From Rhodovulum sp. 12E13 (GTDB lineage: Bacteria; Pseudomonadota; Alphaproteobacteria; Rhodobacterales; Rhodobacteraceae): 64,000 bases of DNA. The translations under genes were made by a program, and so were the position numbers. The stretch covers positions 1 to 64,000 of the forward strand of contig NZ_QPLK01000002.1 in NCBI RefSeq assembly GCF_003340565.1. Reading direction: 5' to 3'. Within the stretch, counting starts at the first letter, position 1; each line of letters starts with the position of its first letter. Shown piece by piece: positions 27,972-38,179 of this stretch. Under the pieces are notes generated by a model, which saw only the letters and a list, made by a program, of their open reading frames with translations, had not been told where the DNA came from and ran no database searches.

Positions 27972-30900
27972 ATGTCGATCACACCAACACAGCTGGTCAC
28001 GTTGTACATCTCGTACTTTAACCGTGCGCCGGATCCAGACGGCTTTGCATACTGGCTCCGCGTGGCCGGTGAGCAGGATTTGTCTCTCGTCGGCTTGGCG
28101 GAGAGCTTTTCTGTTTCCGACGAGGCACGTGAAAATTATCCGCTTCTGGGCACCCCTGGCTTCCTGACCGAAGGCCGTATCGAGAACTTCCTCGAGGACG
28201 TGTACCAGAACCTCTTCAACCGCGGGCTCGACGACGTCGGGCGCGATTTTTATGTTCCGCGGATCGAAAGCGGCGAAATTCCCGTCGAGGTAGCGATTGA
28301 GCAGATCGCGTTCGGCGCCCGCGGGCTTGACGAGGTGGCCCTCGCGAACAAGACCGAATCGGCCCTCTTCTTCACCACGTCGCTTCTCGACGTGCCGGGC
28401 TTCTCCTATGTCGATGCCGACGGCAATCCGATCCCCGAGGCCGAGGCCGCCGCTCAGGCCGCCGTGGCAACGGTCGACGAGACGACCGAATCGGTCGACG
28501 CGGCCAAGGCTGCGACCGATACTTTTGTGGCGTCTGTGGGCAATGCTCCGCCTGTCGCCGTGGACGACAGCGGCGTGACGACCGGTGAGAGCGCCGCAGT
28601 CACGGTCGAGGGGCCGGGCGTCCTTGTGAACGATTCCGATCCCGAAGGCGGCCCGCTGACTGTCACCGCAGTCGAAGGTGCTGCGAGCAATGTCGGCGCC
28701 TCGGTCACCTTGGCATCGGGTGCCAACGTGACCCTGAATGCCGATGGCAGCTACACCTATGACCCGAACGGCGCGTTCGACGGCCTAAACTCCGGCCAGA
28801 CCGCGAACGACACTTTCACCTACGAGATCGAGGACGAGTTTGGCGCGACCGACACCGCGACCGTGACCGTCACGGTCCAGGGCGCCGACAACTTTACCGT
28901 CGGCACCGACAACGTCACCGGCACCGCGGGCGATGACCTGTTCACGGCCGGGCTCGTGGCCATCCAGGATGGCGGCGGCGTCACCGAGAAGCAGACGCTG
29001 AACGACAGCGACGTGGCCGACGGTGGCGACGGAGCCGACCGGATCGACATCCAGCTCAACGGCACGCCCCGTGCCGGCGACCCCTTTGATAACCCTAGCG
29101 CCGATATCACCCAGCCCCTGGCGATCTCGAACATCGAGAATTTCTTTATCCAGGCGCGGAACGTCGGCGCGCAGGCGATAGACTTCACCAATGTTACCGG
29201 CGCCGAGCAGATCTGGAACAACAACTCGAACGAGGTTCTCAGCGTTCTGAACGTCCAAGAGGTCGTCACGATCGGCATGATTGGCGGCTTCGACCAGGGC
29301 TACATAGTCAATTACGGCGGCGCCGTGACAGGTGACTTCACGCAGGCCTTCGTCCTCGACAACGCCAACATTACCAACCTCAACGTGGACGAGGGCGGTG
29401 GCAACATCACCGGGCTCGATTTTACCGTGCTCGGGCGGGATGTCGCCACGGCGCTGAGCAACAGCCTCGGTGATGTTGACATTACGTCGCTCAACATAGC
29501 CGGTGACGCGGGGCTGGACCTCACGACCACGCTTAACGGCCTCGAGACGGTCGAATCGACCACGACCGGCGACGTGGGCGTTCTGGCCGGTAACGCCCTT
29601 GAAACGGCAACCTTCGGCGAGGGCGACGACATGCTCACGACCGGGGGCGGCAGTCTGACCGACACTGGTGTTTCGACAGGAGCGGGCGATGACATGGTCG
29701 TCATCAACTCCAATCTGGCCGAAGGTGCCGCGGTCGATCTCGGTGCGGGCGACGACGAGCTCGACATCGGCGGCAACTTCGTCGTCGGGCGCACGGCCGA
29801 CCTGCAGGGCGGCGAGGGTGAAGACATCCTCAAGGGCGACGGCGCCATGTTCGACGACCTTACGGATGCCGGCAACCAGGCCGTTCCGTTCGAAGACCAG
29901 ATCGACGGCTTCGAAAAGCTCGAAGTCAATGAGGTCGCCCCCGGGGAAGACGTGGTCATCGACCTCGCCAACCTCGACGACATCAGCTACGTCATCTCGA
30001 ATGGGGGGCCGGAATCGTCTGATGCGCCAGTAAACGAGCGGGAAGCTCTTGATCCCTCTGACGCGGACGCAGATGGCGGTGAAATCATCGTTAATGGAGT
30101 TCGCATCACGATCCCGAACAATGCCAATGCGGCTCAGATCCAGAACCTGATCTTGGCGAACGAAGCTGACATCCTCGCCGCAACGCCGGGCGCAATTGAC
30201 CTGGATGACATTGGAAGCGCCTCCTTCATCGACGTCGTCTACGACTCCGCGCTTGGTGACGTCGTTAATCCGGACGTGAACGCGGGCGACAACCCCTCAA
30301 CTGTCAATGGAAACTTTTCGGAAGTTGACGGGACCGATGGGACGTCCGAGGTGCAGACGTTCGACTCGCTTGTGCCGGACTCCTCTGGCACGTTTGAGGT
30401 GCTGATCCCTGATCGCGACGGTAACTTCACGCCGGTCAGCGTGAATGTCCTGATCAGCGACACACAACCGGAGGTTCGAGACAAGGTCGTGGCCGCTATT
30501 AATGCGGCAGGTCTGCCGGTGACCGCTGCCCCAGACGGCTTTGACGATGTGGAGGTCACCTGGGATCCGGAACAGGGCGCGGTGCCCGACCTGATCGAAT
30601 TCGAAGGCGGCACGGCCTACACGAACGTGTCGGAAGGCAATCTTGAAGCCAGCGTGTCCGAGTCCACACCCGGTGTCGATGGCACGGCAGAAGTGCAGAC
30701 GCTGGAGATCACCAGCGGAACAGACGCGACCGGTGGCGAGATCGTCATCGGCGACACGCGCATCGTGCTTGGCGAGAACCTGACCATCGACCAGGTGGGC
30801 GGCGCGATCGTTGCCGCCGGCGGGGATATCATCGCCAACAATCCCAATGTGACGGCGGTCAACTACAATACGGCGACGAGCGAGGTGACGTTCGACTTCG

Positions 30901-32105
30901 ATCCGCTCCAGGGCGATGTTCCGCCCCTGGGCTTCTCGGACAACGGCTCCGGCGTAACCTTCTTCCAGGGTGAGATCGAACAGGGCAACGTCGGCACGCC
31001 GAACGGCACGCTGACGCTCGACAACATGGCCTCGGGCGGCACCTTCGAGCTGACCGGGGATTCGTTCGGCGGCGTGACCATCAACGTCACCGACGCAACG
31101 TCTGTTGGCACCGACGACGTGCTGAACATCATGCTCACCGGTCCAGAGCAACTCGACGACGCTGACAACCGGATCGTGGCGGCCGGTGTGGAGACGCTGA
31201 ACATCACGTCGATGTTCGACGATCCCGACACCGACACGATGGACGACCCGACCGGCCCGAGCACCCTCACGCTCGTCGCCGGCGATGCGGAGGCTCTCAA
31301 CATTTCGGGCAACGCGGGTGTCACCCTGGTGGGTGCGGGTCAGGATCTGTCGAGCGTGACCACGATCGACGCCAGCGGCGTCCAGGCCGTGGAGTCTGGC
31401 AATGGCGACACTCCGGGTGCCGTGGGTGCCGTGGGCGTTAACAGCAATGCGTACGCTACTGAGGGTGACGTGACCGTGCTGTTCGGTAACGGCGACGACT
31501 TCCTCAACGGCATCAACGTCGGCACGACCGATGACGGGACCCTGACCGCCGACGGCGGTGCGGGTGACGACGAGATCATCGGTTCGGGCAGCGACGACAC
31601 TATTGATGGCGGCACGGGCGACGACATCCTCACCGGCGGTGACGGCGACGACGTGATCGACGGCGGCGAGGGCGACGATCTCATCACCGGCGGTGGCGGG
31701 GCCGACGTTTTGACCGGAGGGGCCGGGAACGACACGTTCATCCTGTTCCAGGGTGACGCTGCCCTGCCGGGTGCGGACACGATCGTCGACTTCCAAGCGA
31801 ACACGGTCCTCGAAGACCCGGACAACGCCGACCAAGGTGGTGAAGTCACGCTCGCCGATCGCGATGGTGACATCATTGACCTTTCGGCCTTTGGCTTTGC
31901 CTCGATCGATGTAGAAGTGTTCTCTAATGCTGCCGACGCGCTGACCTTCATCAACAACGGCGACGGGGATGGTGTTGGCCAGATCGCCCTCGACTCGTCG
32001 ACCGGCCGTCTGCGTATCGAGGGAACCGGTGACAATGGTGTGCCGAGCGACGTGATCGACCTCACCGGCGTCACCACCATCGACGAAGCCGCGTTCCTCA
32101 TCTGA
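27972..32105 (+). CDS. Large secreted RTX / S-layer-like protein (type I secretion substrate)
   Basis: 1377 residues, very acidic, Asn/Asp/Gly/Thr-rich, almost free of Cys and Lys-poor, with no Sec signal. Domains in order: DUF4214 at about 3-137 ([37 protein letters not shown]); a cadherin/VCBS-like repeat at about 193-305 ([33 protein letters not shown]); a first cluster of Gly-Asp calcium motifs at about 550-625 ([22 protein letters not shown]); three related modules of about 90 residues each between about 690 and 1000; and a canonical RTX nonapeptide block at about 1172-1255 ([20 protein letters not shown]). The C-terminus ([15 protein letters not shown]) resembles the ending of Caulobacter RsaA. 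Predicted to be exported in one step by the adjacent ABC/MFP pair and folded by calcium at the surface. S-layer or giant adhesin are both possible. Confidence 0.9.
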   Translation: MSITPTQLVTLYISYFNRAPDPDGFAYWLRVAGEQDLSLVGLAESFSVSDEARENYPLLGTPGFLTEGRIENFLEDVYQNLFNRGLDDVGRDFYVPRIESGEIPVEVAIEQIAFGARGLDEVALANKTESALFFTTSLLDVPGFSYVDADGNPIPEAEAAAQAAVATVDETTESVDAAKAATDTFVASVGNAPPVAVDDSGVTTGESAAVTVEGPGVLVNDSDPEGGPLTVTAVEGAASNVGASVTLASGANVTLNADGSYTYDPNGAFDGLNSGQTANDTFTYEIEDEFGATDTATVTVTVQGADNFTVGTDNVTGTAGDDLFTAGLVAIQDGGGVTEKQTLNDSDVADGGDGADRIDIQLNGTPRAGDPFDNPSADITQPLAISNIENFFIQARNVGAQAIDFTNVTGAEQIWNNNSNEVLSVLNVQEVVTIGMIGGFDQGYIVNYGGAVTGDFTQAFVLDNANITNLNVDEGGGNITGLDFTVLGRDVATALSNSLGDVDITSLNIAGDAGLDLTTTLNGLETVESTTTGDVGVLAGNALETATFGEGDDMLTTGGGSLTDTGVSTGAGDDMVVINSNLAEGAAVDLGAGDDELDIGGNFVVGRTADLQGGEGEDILKGDGAMFDDLTDAGNQAVPFEDQIDGFEKLEVNEVAPGEDVVIDLANLDDISYVISNGGPESSDAPVNEREALDPSDADADGGEIIVNGVRITIPNNANAAQIQNLILANEADILAATPGAIDLDDIGSASFIDVVYDSALGDVVNPDVNAGDNPSTVNGNFSEVDGTDGTSEVQTFDSLVPDSSGTFEVLIPDRDGNFTPVSVNVLISDTQPEVRDKVVAAINAAGLPVTAAPDGFDDVEVTWDPEQGAVPDLIEFEGGTAYTNVSEGNLEASVSESTPGVDGTAEVQTLEITSGTDATGGEIVIGDTRIVLGENLTIDQVGGAIVAAGGDIIANNPNVTAVNYNTATSEVTFDFDPLQGDVPPLGFSDNGSGVTFFQGEIEQGNVGTPNGTLTLDNMASGGTFELTGDSFGGVTINVTDATSVGTDDVLNIMLTGPEQLDDADNRIVAAGVETLNITSMFDDPDTDTMDDPTGPSTLTLVAGDAEALNISGNAGVTLVGAGQDLSSVTTIDASGVQAVESGNGDTPGAVGAVGVNSNAYATEGDVTVLFGNGDDFLNGINVGTTDDGTLTADGGAGDDEIIGSGSDDTIDGGTGDDILTGGDGDDVIDGGEGDDLITGGGGADVLTGGAGNDTFILFQGDAALPGADTIVDFQANTVLEDPDNADQGGEVTLADRDGDIIDLSAFGFASIDVEVFSNAADALTFINNGDGDGVGQIALDSSTGRLRIEGTGDNGVPSDVIDLTGVTTIDEAAFLI

Positions 32106-32144
32106 TCCGGCTTGCCTCGGCTCAGACAGGGGCACTGAAACCCC

Positions 32145-32180
32145 GAAGCCTCCCGAGAGATCGGGAGGCTTCTTCTTTCT
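32145..32180 (+). terminator. Intrinsic terminator after surface-protein gene
   Basis: GAAGCCTCCCGA (32145-32156), loop GAGA, and TCGGGAGGCTTC (32161-32172) make a perfect 12-bp stem followed by TTCTTTCT. It ends 75 bp after the stop codon and separates the highly expressed substrate gene from its transporter genes, as seen at S-layer/RTX loci where the exporter is made at lower level. Confidence 0.93.
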
Positions 32181-32323
32181 CGGCCGGAGCGAGGCCGGGA
32201 TCCGCCCGCCTTAATCGTCGGGAAACCAATGCCCGCCATGGTGGCCCGGCTTTCCCGAGGAGGGCGCTCGACCGTTGCCAATGCTGCAGGCTGCGTTTCC
32301 TTTGGATTGTCGAGGGACCGCTC

Positions 32324-34138
32324 GTGGCGTACATTAGAAACCTATGGAAGCTGCCTACCACGCCGCCCAAACGCGACGCTGACCGAAGGACGCCCCCACC
32401 CATGCGCGAAAAGACGTCGCTCGATCTCGCCTATCGGAAGTATCGATCCGCTTTCGCGGCCACGCTCGTGTTCAGCTTCTGCACGAACCTGCTGATGTTC
32501 GTGGGTCCGATCTACATGTTGCAGATCTATGATCGCGTGCTGGCCAGCCGCAACGAGACGACGCTGATCATGCTGACCGTGATCGCGGTCGCCCTGCTCG
32601 TCAGCTACGGCCTTCTGGAATTCACCCGCTCCAAGCTGCTCGTGCGGGCGGGCCTGCAATTCGACGAGGTTCTGGCGAACCCCGTGTTCCACCGCGCGGT
32701 CAAGCAGCAGGCAGCCGTCCCCAACAGCGCCGCCCACGTCGCCCTGCAGGACATCGACAAGGTGCGCGAGTTCATCACCGGCCAGGGTGTGCTCGCGTTC
32801 TTCGACGCGCCGTGGGTGCCGCTCTTTCTCGCGCTCTGCTTCGCCTTCCACCCCTGGCTCGGCATCGTGGCGACGGTCGGGGCGCTCATCATCTTCGCGC
32901 TCGCGCTCATAAACGAGTTCTCCACGCGCGGCAGCCTGTCGGAAGCGGGTCGTGCCTCGCAGGGCGCCTCGCATTTCGCCAGCACCGCTCTCCAGAACGC
33001 CGAGGTCATCCGCGCCATGGGGATGGAGCGGTCCCTGTCGGCGCGGTGGCGCAAGCAGCACGAGGAAATGCTCGACAACCAGGCCACGGCCAGCGCCCGG
33101 GCCGGCGGCGTCGTCGCCACGTCGAAATTCGTGCGGATGTCGATGCAGATCGCCATTCTCGGTGTCGGGGCCTACCTCGCCATTCAGCAGCAGATCTCGC
33201 CGGGCATCATGATCGCGGCGTCCATCGTGATGGGCCGGGCGGTGGCGCCCGTCGAGCAGGCGGTCGGGCAGTGGAAGCATTTCATTGCAATGCGCAACGC
33301 GCACACGCGCCTCAGGCAGCTCTTCGCCACGATTGACGAAGACCCAGAGCGTGTCGCGCTGCCCGCACCGCGCGGTGCGCTCACGGTCGAACAGGTCGTC
33401 GCGGTCGCCCCCGGCACGCGCGAGACGATCCTCCGAAACGTCTCGTTCGGCATCGACGCCGGCGAGGTGCTCGCCATCATCGGGCCGAGCGGATCGGGCA
33501 AGACCACGCTGGTGCGTCACCTCGTCGGCGCGTCGCAGCCGGCCACCGGCGCCGTCCGGCTCGATGGCACCGAGCTCGACCACTGGGATCCCGAGCAGCT
33601 CGGCCGCCATGTCGGCTACCTGCCGCAAGACGTGAAGCTGTTCCGCGGCACGGTGGGCGAGAACATCTCGCGCTTCCAGGATGACGGCAAGGACGACGAG
33701 ATCGTGTCTGCCGCCACCCTCTCGGGCGCCCACGAGATGATCCAGAAGCTCGCCGAGGGTTACAACACCGATGTCGGCGACGGCGGCAACGTGCTCTCGG
33801 GCGGGCAGCGCCAACGCGTGGGCCTCGCGCGCGCCGTCTTCCGCGAGCCCTCCCTGGTCATCCTCGACGAGCCGAACTCCAATCTTGACAGTTACGGCGA
33901 GCAGGCCCTGATGAACTGCGTCAAGACGCTCAAGGGCAAGGGCAAGACGGTTGTGCTCGTCACCCACAAGACGAGCCTGCTCGCCCTGTCCGACAAGACC
34001 CTGATGCTGGTCGATGGCCGGGTAGAAAAGTTCGGGCCGACCAAGGAGATGTTCAAGCCGCAGGGCCAGAGCGACGCCGCCCGTGCCGATGGCCAGAAAC
34101 CCTCTGTCGTCGCGCTCAACCCGAGCGCGCCGGGCTGA
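32324..34138 (+). CDS. Type I secretion ABC transporter, PrtD/RsaD family
   Basis: 604 residues if the GTG at 32324 (with GAGGGA upstream) is used; ATG 32402 (578 residues) is an alternative with a weaker ribosome-binding site. N-terminal six-helix exporter domain (FCTNLLMFVGPIYMLQIYDRVL, typical PrtD/RsaD start) and C-terminal ATPase domain: Walker A IGPSGSGKTTLVRHL, Q-loop VGYLPQDVKLF, signature LSGGQRQRVGLARA, Walker B SLVILDEPNSNLD, and the H-loop VTHKTSL. There is no C39 peptidase domain, so the substrate is not a double-glycine leader protein but one with an uncleaved C-terminal signal, consistent with the RTX protein next to it. Confidence 0.94.
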   Translation: MAYIRNLWKLPTTPPKRDADRRTPPPMREKTSLDLAYRKYRSAFAATLVFSFCTNLLMFVGPIYMLQIYDRVLASRNETTLIMLTVIAVALLVSYGLLEFTRSKLLVRAGLQFDEVLANPVFHRAVKQQAAVPNSAAHVALQDIDKVREFITGQGVLAFFDAPWVPLFLALCFAFHPWLGIVATVGALIIFALALINEFSTRGSLSEAGRASQGASHFASTALQNAEVIRAMGMERSLSARWRKQHEEMLDNQATASARAGGVVATSKFVRMSMQIAILGVGAYLAIQQQISPGIMIAASIVMGRAVAPVEQAVGQWKHFIAMRNAHTRLRQLFATIDEDPERVALPAPRGALTVEQVVAVAPGTRETILRNVSFGIDAGEVLAIIGPSGSGKTTLVRHLVGASQPATGAVRLDGTELDHWDPEQLGRHVGYLPQDVKLFRGTVGENISRFQDDGKDDEIVSAATLSGAHEMIQKLAEGYNTDVGDGGNVLSGGQRQRVGLARAVFREPSLVILDEPNSNLDSYGEQALMNCVKTLKGKGKTVVLVTHKTSLLALSDKTLMLVDGRVEKFGPTKEMFKPQGQSDAARADGQKPSVVALNPSAPG

Positions 34139-34192
34139 TCGCGCGGCCCCAGCCCCGCGACCCGCCCCGACACTGAACGCAAGGACCACGAC

Positions 34193-35485
34193 TTGGCAAA
34201 AGCTCGCAGCATTCGCCCCGTGACCCTCTTCGGGTTCGCCATCGTCTTCCTCACCTTTGGCGTCTTCGGCGTCTGGGCCGCCGTGGCCAAGATCGACAGC
34301 GCGGTCATCGCGCCGGGCGTCATCTCCCTCGAGGGGAACCGGAAGGTCGTCCAGCATCTCGAGGGCGGCATCGTCGAGGAAATCCACGTGGCGGAGGCCG
34401 ATTCCGTTGACGAGGGCGATCTTCTGCTGCGCCTCAGCTCTGTCGAGGCGCGCTCCAACCTCGAGGTCGTGCGGACCCGTCTCGATCTCGCGCGGATCGT
34501 CGAGGCCCGGTTGCTCGCCGAGCGCTCCTCCGCCGAGGAGATGAGCCTGCCGGACCATCTCGCCGAGAGCGAGCGGCCGGGTATCCGCGAGGTGATCGAC
34601 GATCAGCTCGAACTCTTCGTCGATCGCAGGTCGCTGTTGCAATCGCGGGTCGAGATCCTCGATGCGCGGATCGACCAGACGCACGAGCAGATTGCCGGCC
34701 TCGAACAGCAACGGGATGCGCTGGAGCGCCGCCTCGCCAATTATCGCGAGATGGTCGACAGGATGACGGAAGGCTCGCAGCAAGGTCTCGTGCAGACCAA
34801 CCTGGTGTCTCAGCGTCAGGACGAGTTGATCCAGATCGAGGCCGATCTCGGTCGCGTCATCTCGGAGATCGCGACGGCGAAGACCACGATCAGCGAGACC
34901 GAGTTGCAGCGACTCCAGGCGACGCAGGAATATCGCGAGCGCGCCAATTCGGAGCTCGAGGAGATCCGCAGCCAGATCTCGGAATTCCAGGAGCGCATGA
35001 AGGTGGCGCAGGACGTGCTGACCAGGACGGAGGTCCGGGCGCCCGATTCCGGCACCATCCAGAACCTCAAGGTGCATACGGTCGGGGCCGTTATTCGTCC
35101 TGGCGACGTATTGATGGAGCTCGTCCCCGAGGACGAGCGCCTCATCATCAACGCTCGCGTGGCGCCGATCGACGCCGACAACGTCTTTCCCGGGATGGAA
35201 GCCGAAGTCCGCTTCACGGCGTTCAAGGCGCGGCTCACCCCTTTCGTGCTCGGGACCGTCGAAAGCGTCTCGAACGACGTGATCGAGCCGCAGAATCCGC
35301 AGGAAGCGCCCTATTTTCTCGCCCGCGTTCATGTCGCCGACGAGGATATCGAGGATGACGTGCAGGCGCGCCTGACCGCGGGCATGCCGGCCGACGTCGT
35401 CGTGACCGGGGGGGAAAGAAGCGTCCTGACCTACCTGTCTGCCCCTCTCATGGACGCTGTCCGCAAGAGCATGACGGAGGAATAG
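34193..35485 (+). CDS. Type I secretion membrane-fusion protein, HlyD/PrtE/RsaE family
   Basis: 430 residues with a TTG start at 34193 seven bases after AAGGA. One N-terminal membrane helix (about 10-32), a lipoyl-like hairpin (GVISLEGNRKVVQHLEGGI and, later, VRAPDSGTIQNLKVHTVGAV), a long alpha-helical hairpin with heptads between (about 85-290, IAGLEQQRDALERRLANYRE), and a C-terminal beta-barrel (LVPEDERLIINARVAPID). Standard adaptor linking the ABC transporter to an outer-membrane TolC-type channel; no tolC gene is present here. Separated from the ABC gene by 54 bp and transcribed with it. Confidence 0.94.
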   Translation: MAKARSIRPVTLFGFAIVFLTFGVFGVWAAVAKIDSAVIAPGVISLEGNRKVVQHLEGGIVEEIHVAEADSVDEGDLLLRLSSVEARSNLEVVRTRLDLARIVEARLLAERSSAEEMSLPDHLAESERPGIREVIDDQLELFVDRRSLLQSRVEILDARIDQTHEQIAGLEQQRDALERRLANYREMVDRMTEGSQQGLVQTNLVSQRQDELIQIEADLGRVISEIATAKTTISETELQRLQATQEYRERANSELEEIRSQISEFQERMKVAQDVLTRTEVRAPDSGTIQNLKVHTVGAVIRPGDVLMELVPEDERLIINARVAPIDADNVFPGMEAEVRFTAFKARLTPFVLGTVESVSNDVIEPQNPQEAPYFLARVHVADEDIEDDVQARLTAGMPADVVVTGGERSVLTYLSAPLMDAVRKSMTEE

Positions 35486-35615
35486 CGGCCTCGCGTTTCG
35501 GGCGCCGTCACCCTTCGACATCCGTTTCCGGACAGCCGGTGATCAGGCCGCCACGGAGAACCGACAGCAGCTGTGGGCAATCAAGCCACGCGCGGGGACA
35601 TGCCGCGCTTCCGGG

Positions 35616-37526
35616 TCAGACCAGGAGACCGAACGCCTCATACTCGGATTGCGCGACGAGCGTGGTCACGGTGCCGCCGTCCGGCAAACCCCATGTCATG
35701 TAGACGGGGCTTTCCGTGAGACCCATGTCGACAAGCATGATCGCATCGTTCAGGGCCAGCGTCTCCAGATCATCCGTGCGCGAACTCACGAAGAGGATGA
35801 ACTCTTCTGCCGTCTGGTCGAACATGGGATGGACCTGCTCGCGCTGATGCCCCGCCGAAGCGACGCGGCCGTCATGGGCCTCGGCACCCCCTTGGCTGAC
35901 GACGGCTGCATGATCGACCTGCCCGCCTTGACCGGGGCGGTCGGGTGCCTGCAGTTCTGCAACCGGCTCGGTCCACACGGGCGGCGTGGGGGAGAGGCTG
36001 TCGATGCCGGATTCGTCCGTCGAGGCAATCTGGCGAGCGGGCGCGGTCGTCGAGCCGGCCGCGGACTGCGGCAGCGACCCGAGCAGAAGGGAATCGACCC
36101 CGGGCTTGCCCTCGTCACCGTGCGCGACAGCCAAGGCGGCATTGACCATCTCGCCACCCATCCCGCCGATGGACGCGAGATCGAAGCTCGCCTTGACCCT
36201 GAAACCGTCGAAGTCGAATGGACGTATCTCGGCCGGCAGCATGTCGACCAGATCATCGATCGAGAGAATCGCCGTCGGGAGGCCAACGTCGCCGGCCCGC
36301 TGATCGGGCGCATTCTCGCCAATCGCGTTCGCCGACATGCCCAGGAAGGCGAGGGGCTGACCGGTCGCGTCCGGTTGAATGACAACCCGGGGTGTGGCCG
36401 CCACGATCGCGGCATCCACCGGGGCATCACTCACCCCGAGCGGCAGGAGCCCATCGGCCTGTGCGACACCGGGCAATCCGCCCTCGCGCTCATCCGGCCG
36501 GCCGGCGACGAGCTCTGTGCCCGGTTCGGCCGCTCTCGTGCCGCTTTCGGGCGCGCTGCGCGCGCCCGCGATGACCGCGAGGCCAGCCTCGCGGGGGCCT
36601 GACGACGCATCCGCCTCGTCGTCCTGCGCGGGGGTGGGGATCGGCTCGTCGAGCGGCGAGACTGACAGCCGACCCGTCTCGCCGAGAAGGCCCTCCGACA
36701 TGAACCCGCAGGCGATGGCGATCGAACTCAGGCCGGCCGCCACGCCGGAGACCAGCGGCACCCCCCCCGCCTTGTTCAGGGTATCGCGTTGCCCGCCGGC
36801 GCCCTCGGAGACGGCCGTGCGCCCATCGTCCAGCCCGCGCCCCGCATCTCCGGTCGCGGCGTCGGTCGTCGCGGCAAGGGGCTCCTCGATCGGCAGGCCG
36901 GAGCCGACATCGACCCCCGGCCCGCCGTCCGGGGAGACAATCCGGGCCGCATTGGCAGCGGCATCTTCGGGATCGACCTGCAACAGAACGATCTCTTCGG
37001 ATTCAAGCAGCAGCGTCCAGACGAGGGCCGCAAGCATGGTGACCGGATGCAGGACGACATTGTCGCCGCGGTGAAGGCGCACGACCCGACCCAGCCCGGG
37101 CGCGGATGCGCCGGGCGACGGGGCGAGCGCGCCAGCCGAGAACGCGTCGATCAATTCGCCGAACGTCTCGCCCGCGAGCGGCTGCCCGAGGCTGGGACTG
37201 TCGAGCAGATAGCGCCCGTCGATCCGGCACAGGTGAATGAAGACATCGCCATCCGCTCGGCAGAAGACGCACCAGGGGTCGCCCTCGTCGGTGACGCCGC
37301 GATCGACCACGGTGCTCATGCCGGCTGCGGTAAGCAGGCTGCGCACATGGTAGATGCTCGCAAGCTCCTGGTTCGACCAGTCCACATTCTCGGCGGACGG
37401 CCCGGCCGGTTCTGAGATGGCATTGCGCGAGAGATCGTCGAACTGGACGAGATCAACTGTCTCGCACAGGAATTCTGTCGACTTCTTGTCGGACGGGCCG
37501 GGGGGGAAGTCGAAGATGTTGCTCAT
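35616..37526 (-). CDS. Unrecognised 636-residue protein opposite the secretion operon
   Basis: I do not recognise this family. The N-terminal about 130 residues look like a folded domain with a distinctive WCVFCRADGDVFIHLCRIDG segment (about 85-104) and YLLDSPSLGQPLAGETFGEL. A membrane-like stretch follows at about 158-176 (VVLHPVTMLAALVWTLLL) and another at about 254-280 (GVPLVSGVAAGLSSIAIACG). Residues about 180-250 and 285-580 are long, acidic, Pro/Ala/Gly-rich and probably disordered. The last about 50 residues (EFILFVSSRTDDLETLALND...TLVAQSEYEAFGLLV) look folded again. It lies 64 bp after the XRE regulator on the same strand and converges on the type I secretion genes. A membrane-linked regulator or accessory factor of surface-protein export is a guess from context only. 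Confidence 0.75.
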   Translation of the reverse strand: MSNIFDFPPGPSDKKSTEFLCETVDLVQFDDLSRNAISEPAGPSAENVDWSNQELASIYHVRSLLTAAGMSTVVDRGVTDEGDPWCVFCRADGDVFIHLCRIDGRYLLDSPSLGQPLAGETFGELIDAFSAGALAPSPGASAPGLGRVVRLHRGDNVVLHPVTMLAALVWTLLLESEEIVLLQVDPEDAAANAARIVSPDGGPGVDVGSGLPIEEPLAATTDAATGDAGRGLDDGRTAVSEGAGGQRDTLNKAGGVPLVSGVAAGLSSIAIACGFMSEGLLGETGRLSVSPLDEPIPTPAQDDEADASSGPREAGLAVIAGARSAPESGTRAAEPGTELVAGRPDEREGGLPGVAQADGLLPLGVSDAPVDAAIVAATPRVVIQPDATGQPLAFLGMSANAIGENAPDQRAGDVGLPTAILSIDDLVDMLPAEIRPFDFDGFRVKASFDLASIGGMGGEMVNAALAVAHGDEGKPGVDSLLLGSLPQSAAGSTTAPARQIASTDESGIDSLSPTPPVWTEPVAELQAPDRPGQGGQVDHAAVVSQGGAEAHDGRVASAGHQREQVHPMFDQTAEEFILFVSSRTDDLETLALNDAIMLVDMGLTESPVYMTWGLPDGGTVTTLVAQSEYEAFGLLV

Positions 37527-37590
37527 GCGCGCCGACCTTCAGCCAACCCTGTGAAGACCATGCCGGAAGACGAAGCCGTCCGTACCCCAG

Positions 37591-37896
37591 TCAGGACACG
37601 TCGTCATCGAAAAGGATGCTGTAGGTGGTCGGCTCGTAGTAGAAAAGCAACGTCTTGACGAACTGGCGCTGCTCGACCCCGAGGGCCTGCGCCCACTCGG
37701 CATAGCGGTGCACCGGTATGCGGCCCCGACCGTTCTCGAGTTGCGAGATGAAGGTGTAGTAATCGAGCGAGAGCCTGTCGGCGAGATCCCTCTGGGACAG
37801 GCCGCGCTCCTCGCGCAGCTTCTTCAGCCAGTGTCCCAGTGCGGCGCGTTGCTCCTTGGCCGCCTCCGGGCTTGTCTTGGGTGCTCCCGCAAGCAT
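37591..37896 (-). CDS. XRE-family helix-turn-helix regulator
   Basis: 101 residues from ATG 37896 (AGAGGA upstream); an ATG at 37959 would add 21 residues that look non-coding. The HTH (about residues 19-72) reads LGHWLKKLREERGLSQRDLADRLSLDYYTFISQLENGRGRIPVHRYAEWAQALG, given here in pieces: LREERGLSQRDLADRLSL is helices 1-2 and YYTFISQLENGRGRIP the recognition helix. The C-terminal tail (VKTLLFYYEPTTYSILFDDD) is short and hydrophobic-acidic. It is promoter-proximal to the unknown 636-residue gene. A candidate promoter and an AGTGA-N-TCACT dyad lie upstream. Confidence 0.88.
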   Translation of the reverse strand: MLAGAPKTSPEAAKEQRAALGHWLKKLREERGLSQRDLADRLSLDYYTFISQLENGRGRIPVHRYAEWAQALGVEQRQFVKTLLFYYEPTTYSILFDDDVS

Positions 37897-37971
37897 GTCG
37901 TCAATCCTCTCGGTCTGCCGGTGCCGGCACAACCCCACCGGACGAACCGTGTGCTCCATCCGGCCCTCTAC

Positions 37972-38008
37972 AGTGAATCACTATATGGTCTGGATTGACG
38001 AAAAGCAA
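37972..38008 (-). promoter_or_regulatory. Candidate promoter and dyad upstream of XRE regulator
   Basis: On the minus strand TTGCTT (38008-38003) and TATAGT (37985-37980) are spaced by 17 bp, a good sigma-70 arrangement. An inverted repeat AGTGA-N-TCACT (37972-37982) overlaps the downstream edge of the -10. Such a placement fits autorepression by the XRE protein encoded just downstream. The predicted start site lies about 75 bp before the ATG at 37896. Confidence 0.5.
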
Positions 38009-38145
38009 ACGGCGACGGGCAGAAACCGACTTCTGGTCAGAGCGTTCCCGCCGCACCCCGGTTGACCTTTCGGCAATAATTCGCGGCTTCTCCGCCTGCG
38101 CGGCCCGTGTCCGACTGGCCGGCATGCCGCACGGCGGCCGGTCGC

Positions 38146-38179
38146 GGCCCGCCCGCCGCCGGCCCGCCCGCCGCCGGCC
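38146..38179. repeat. 15-bp GC tandem repeat between genes
   Basis: GGCCCGCCCGCCGCC occurs twice in tandem (38146-38160, 38161-38175), followed by GGCC, immediately beyond the stop codon of the leftward glycosyltransferase gene. The remaining sequence between 37897 and 38179 holds the regulator promoter and no gene. Probably simple slippage-prone DNA. Confidence 0.8.

Noticed and set aside
31550-31760. Periodic GC-rich repeats suggesting a CRISPR array
   Set aside because: The period of 27 bp equals nine codons and encodes RTX nonapeptides; no spacers or cas genes.
30297-32135. 612-codon frame antisense to the RTX gene
   Set aside because: Antisense shadow; the sense strand has unmistakable RTX repeats.
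32342-35521. 1059-codon open frame on the minus strand, antisense to the type I secretion genes
   Set aside because: It mirrors two clear genes in a GC-rich codon-phase shadow, has low-complexity His/Arg/Asp-rich sequence and no start signal.
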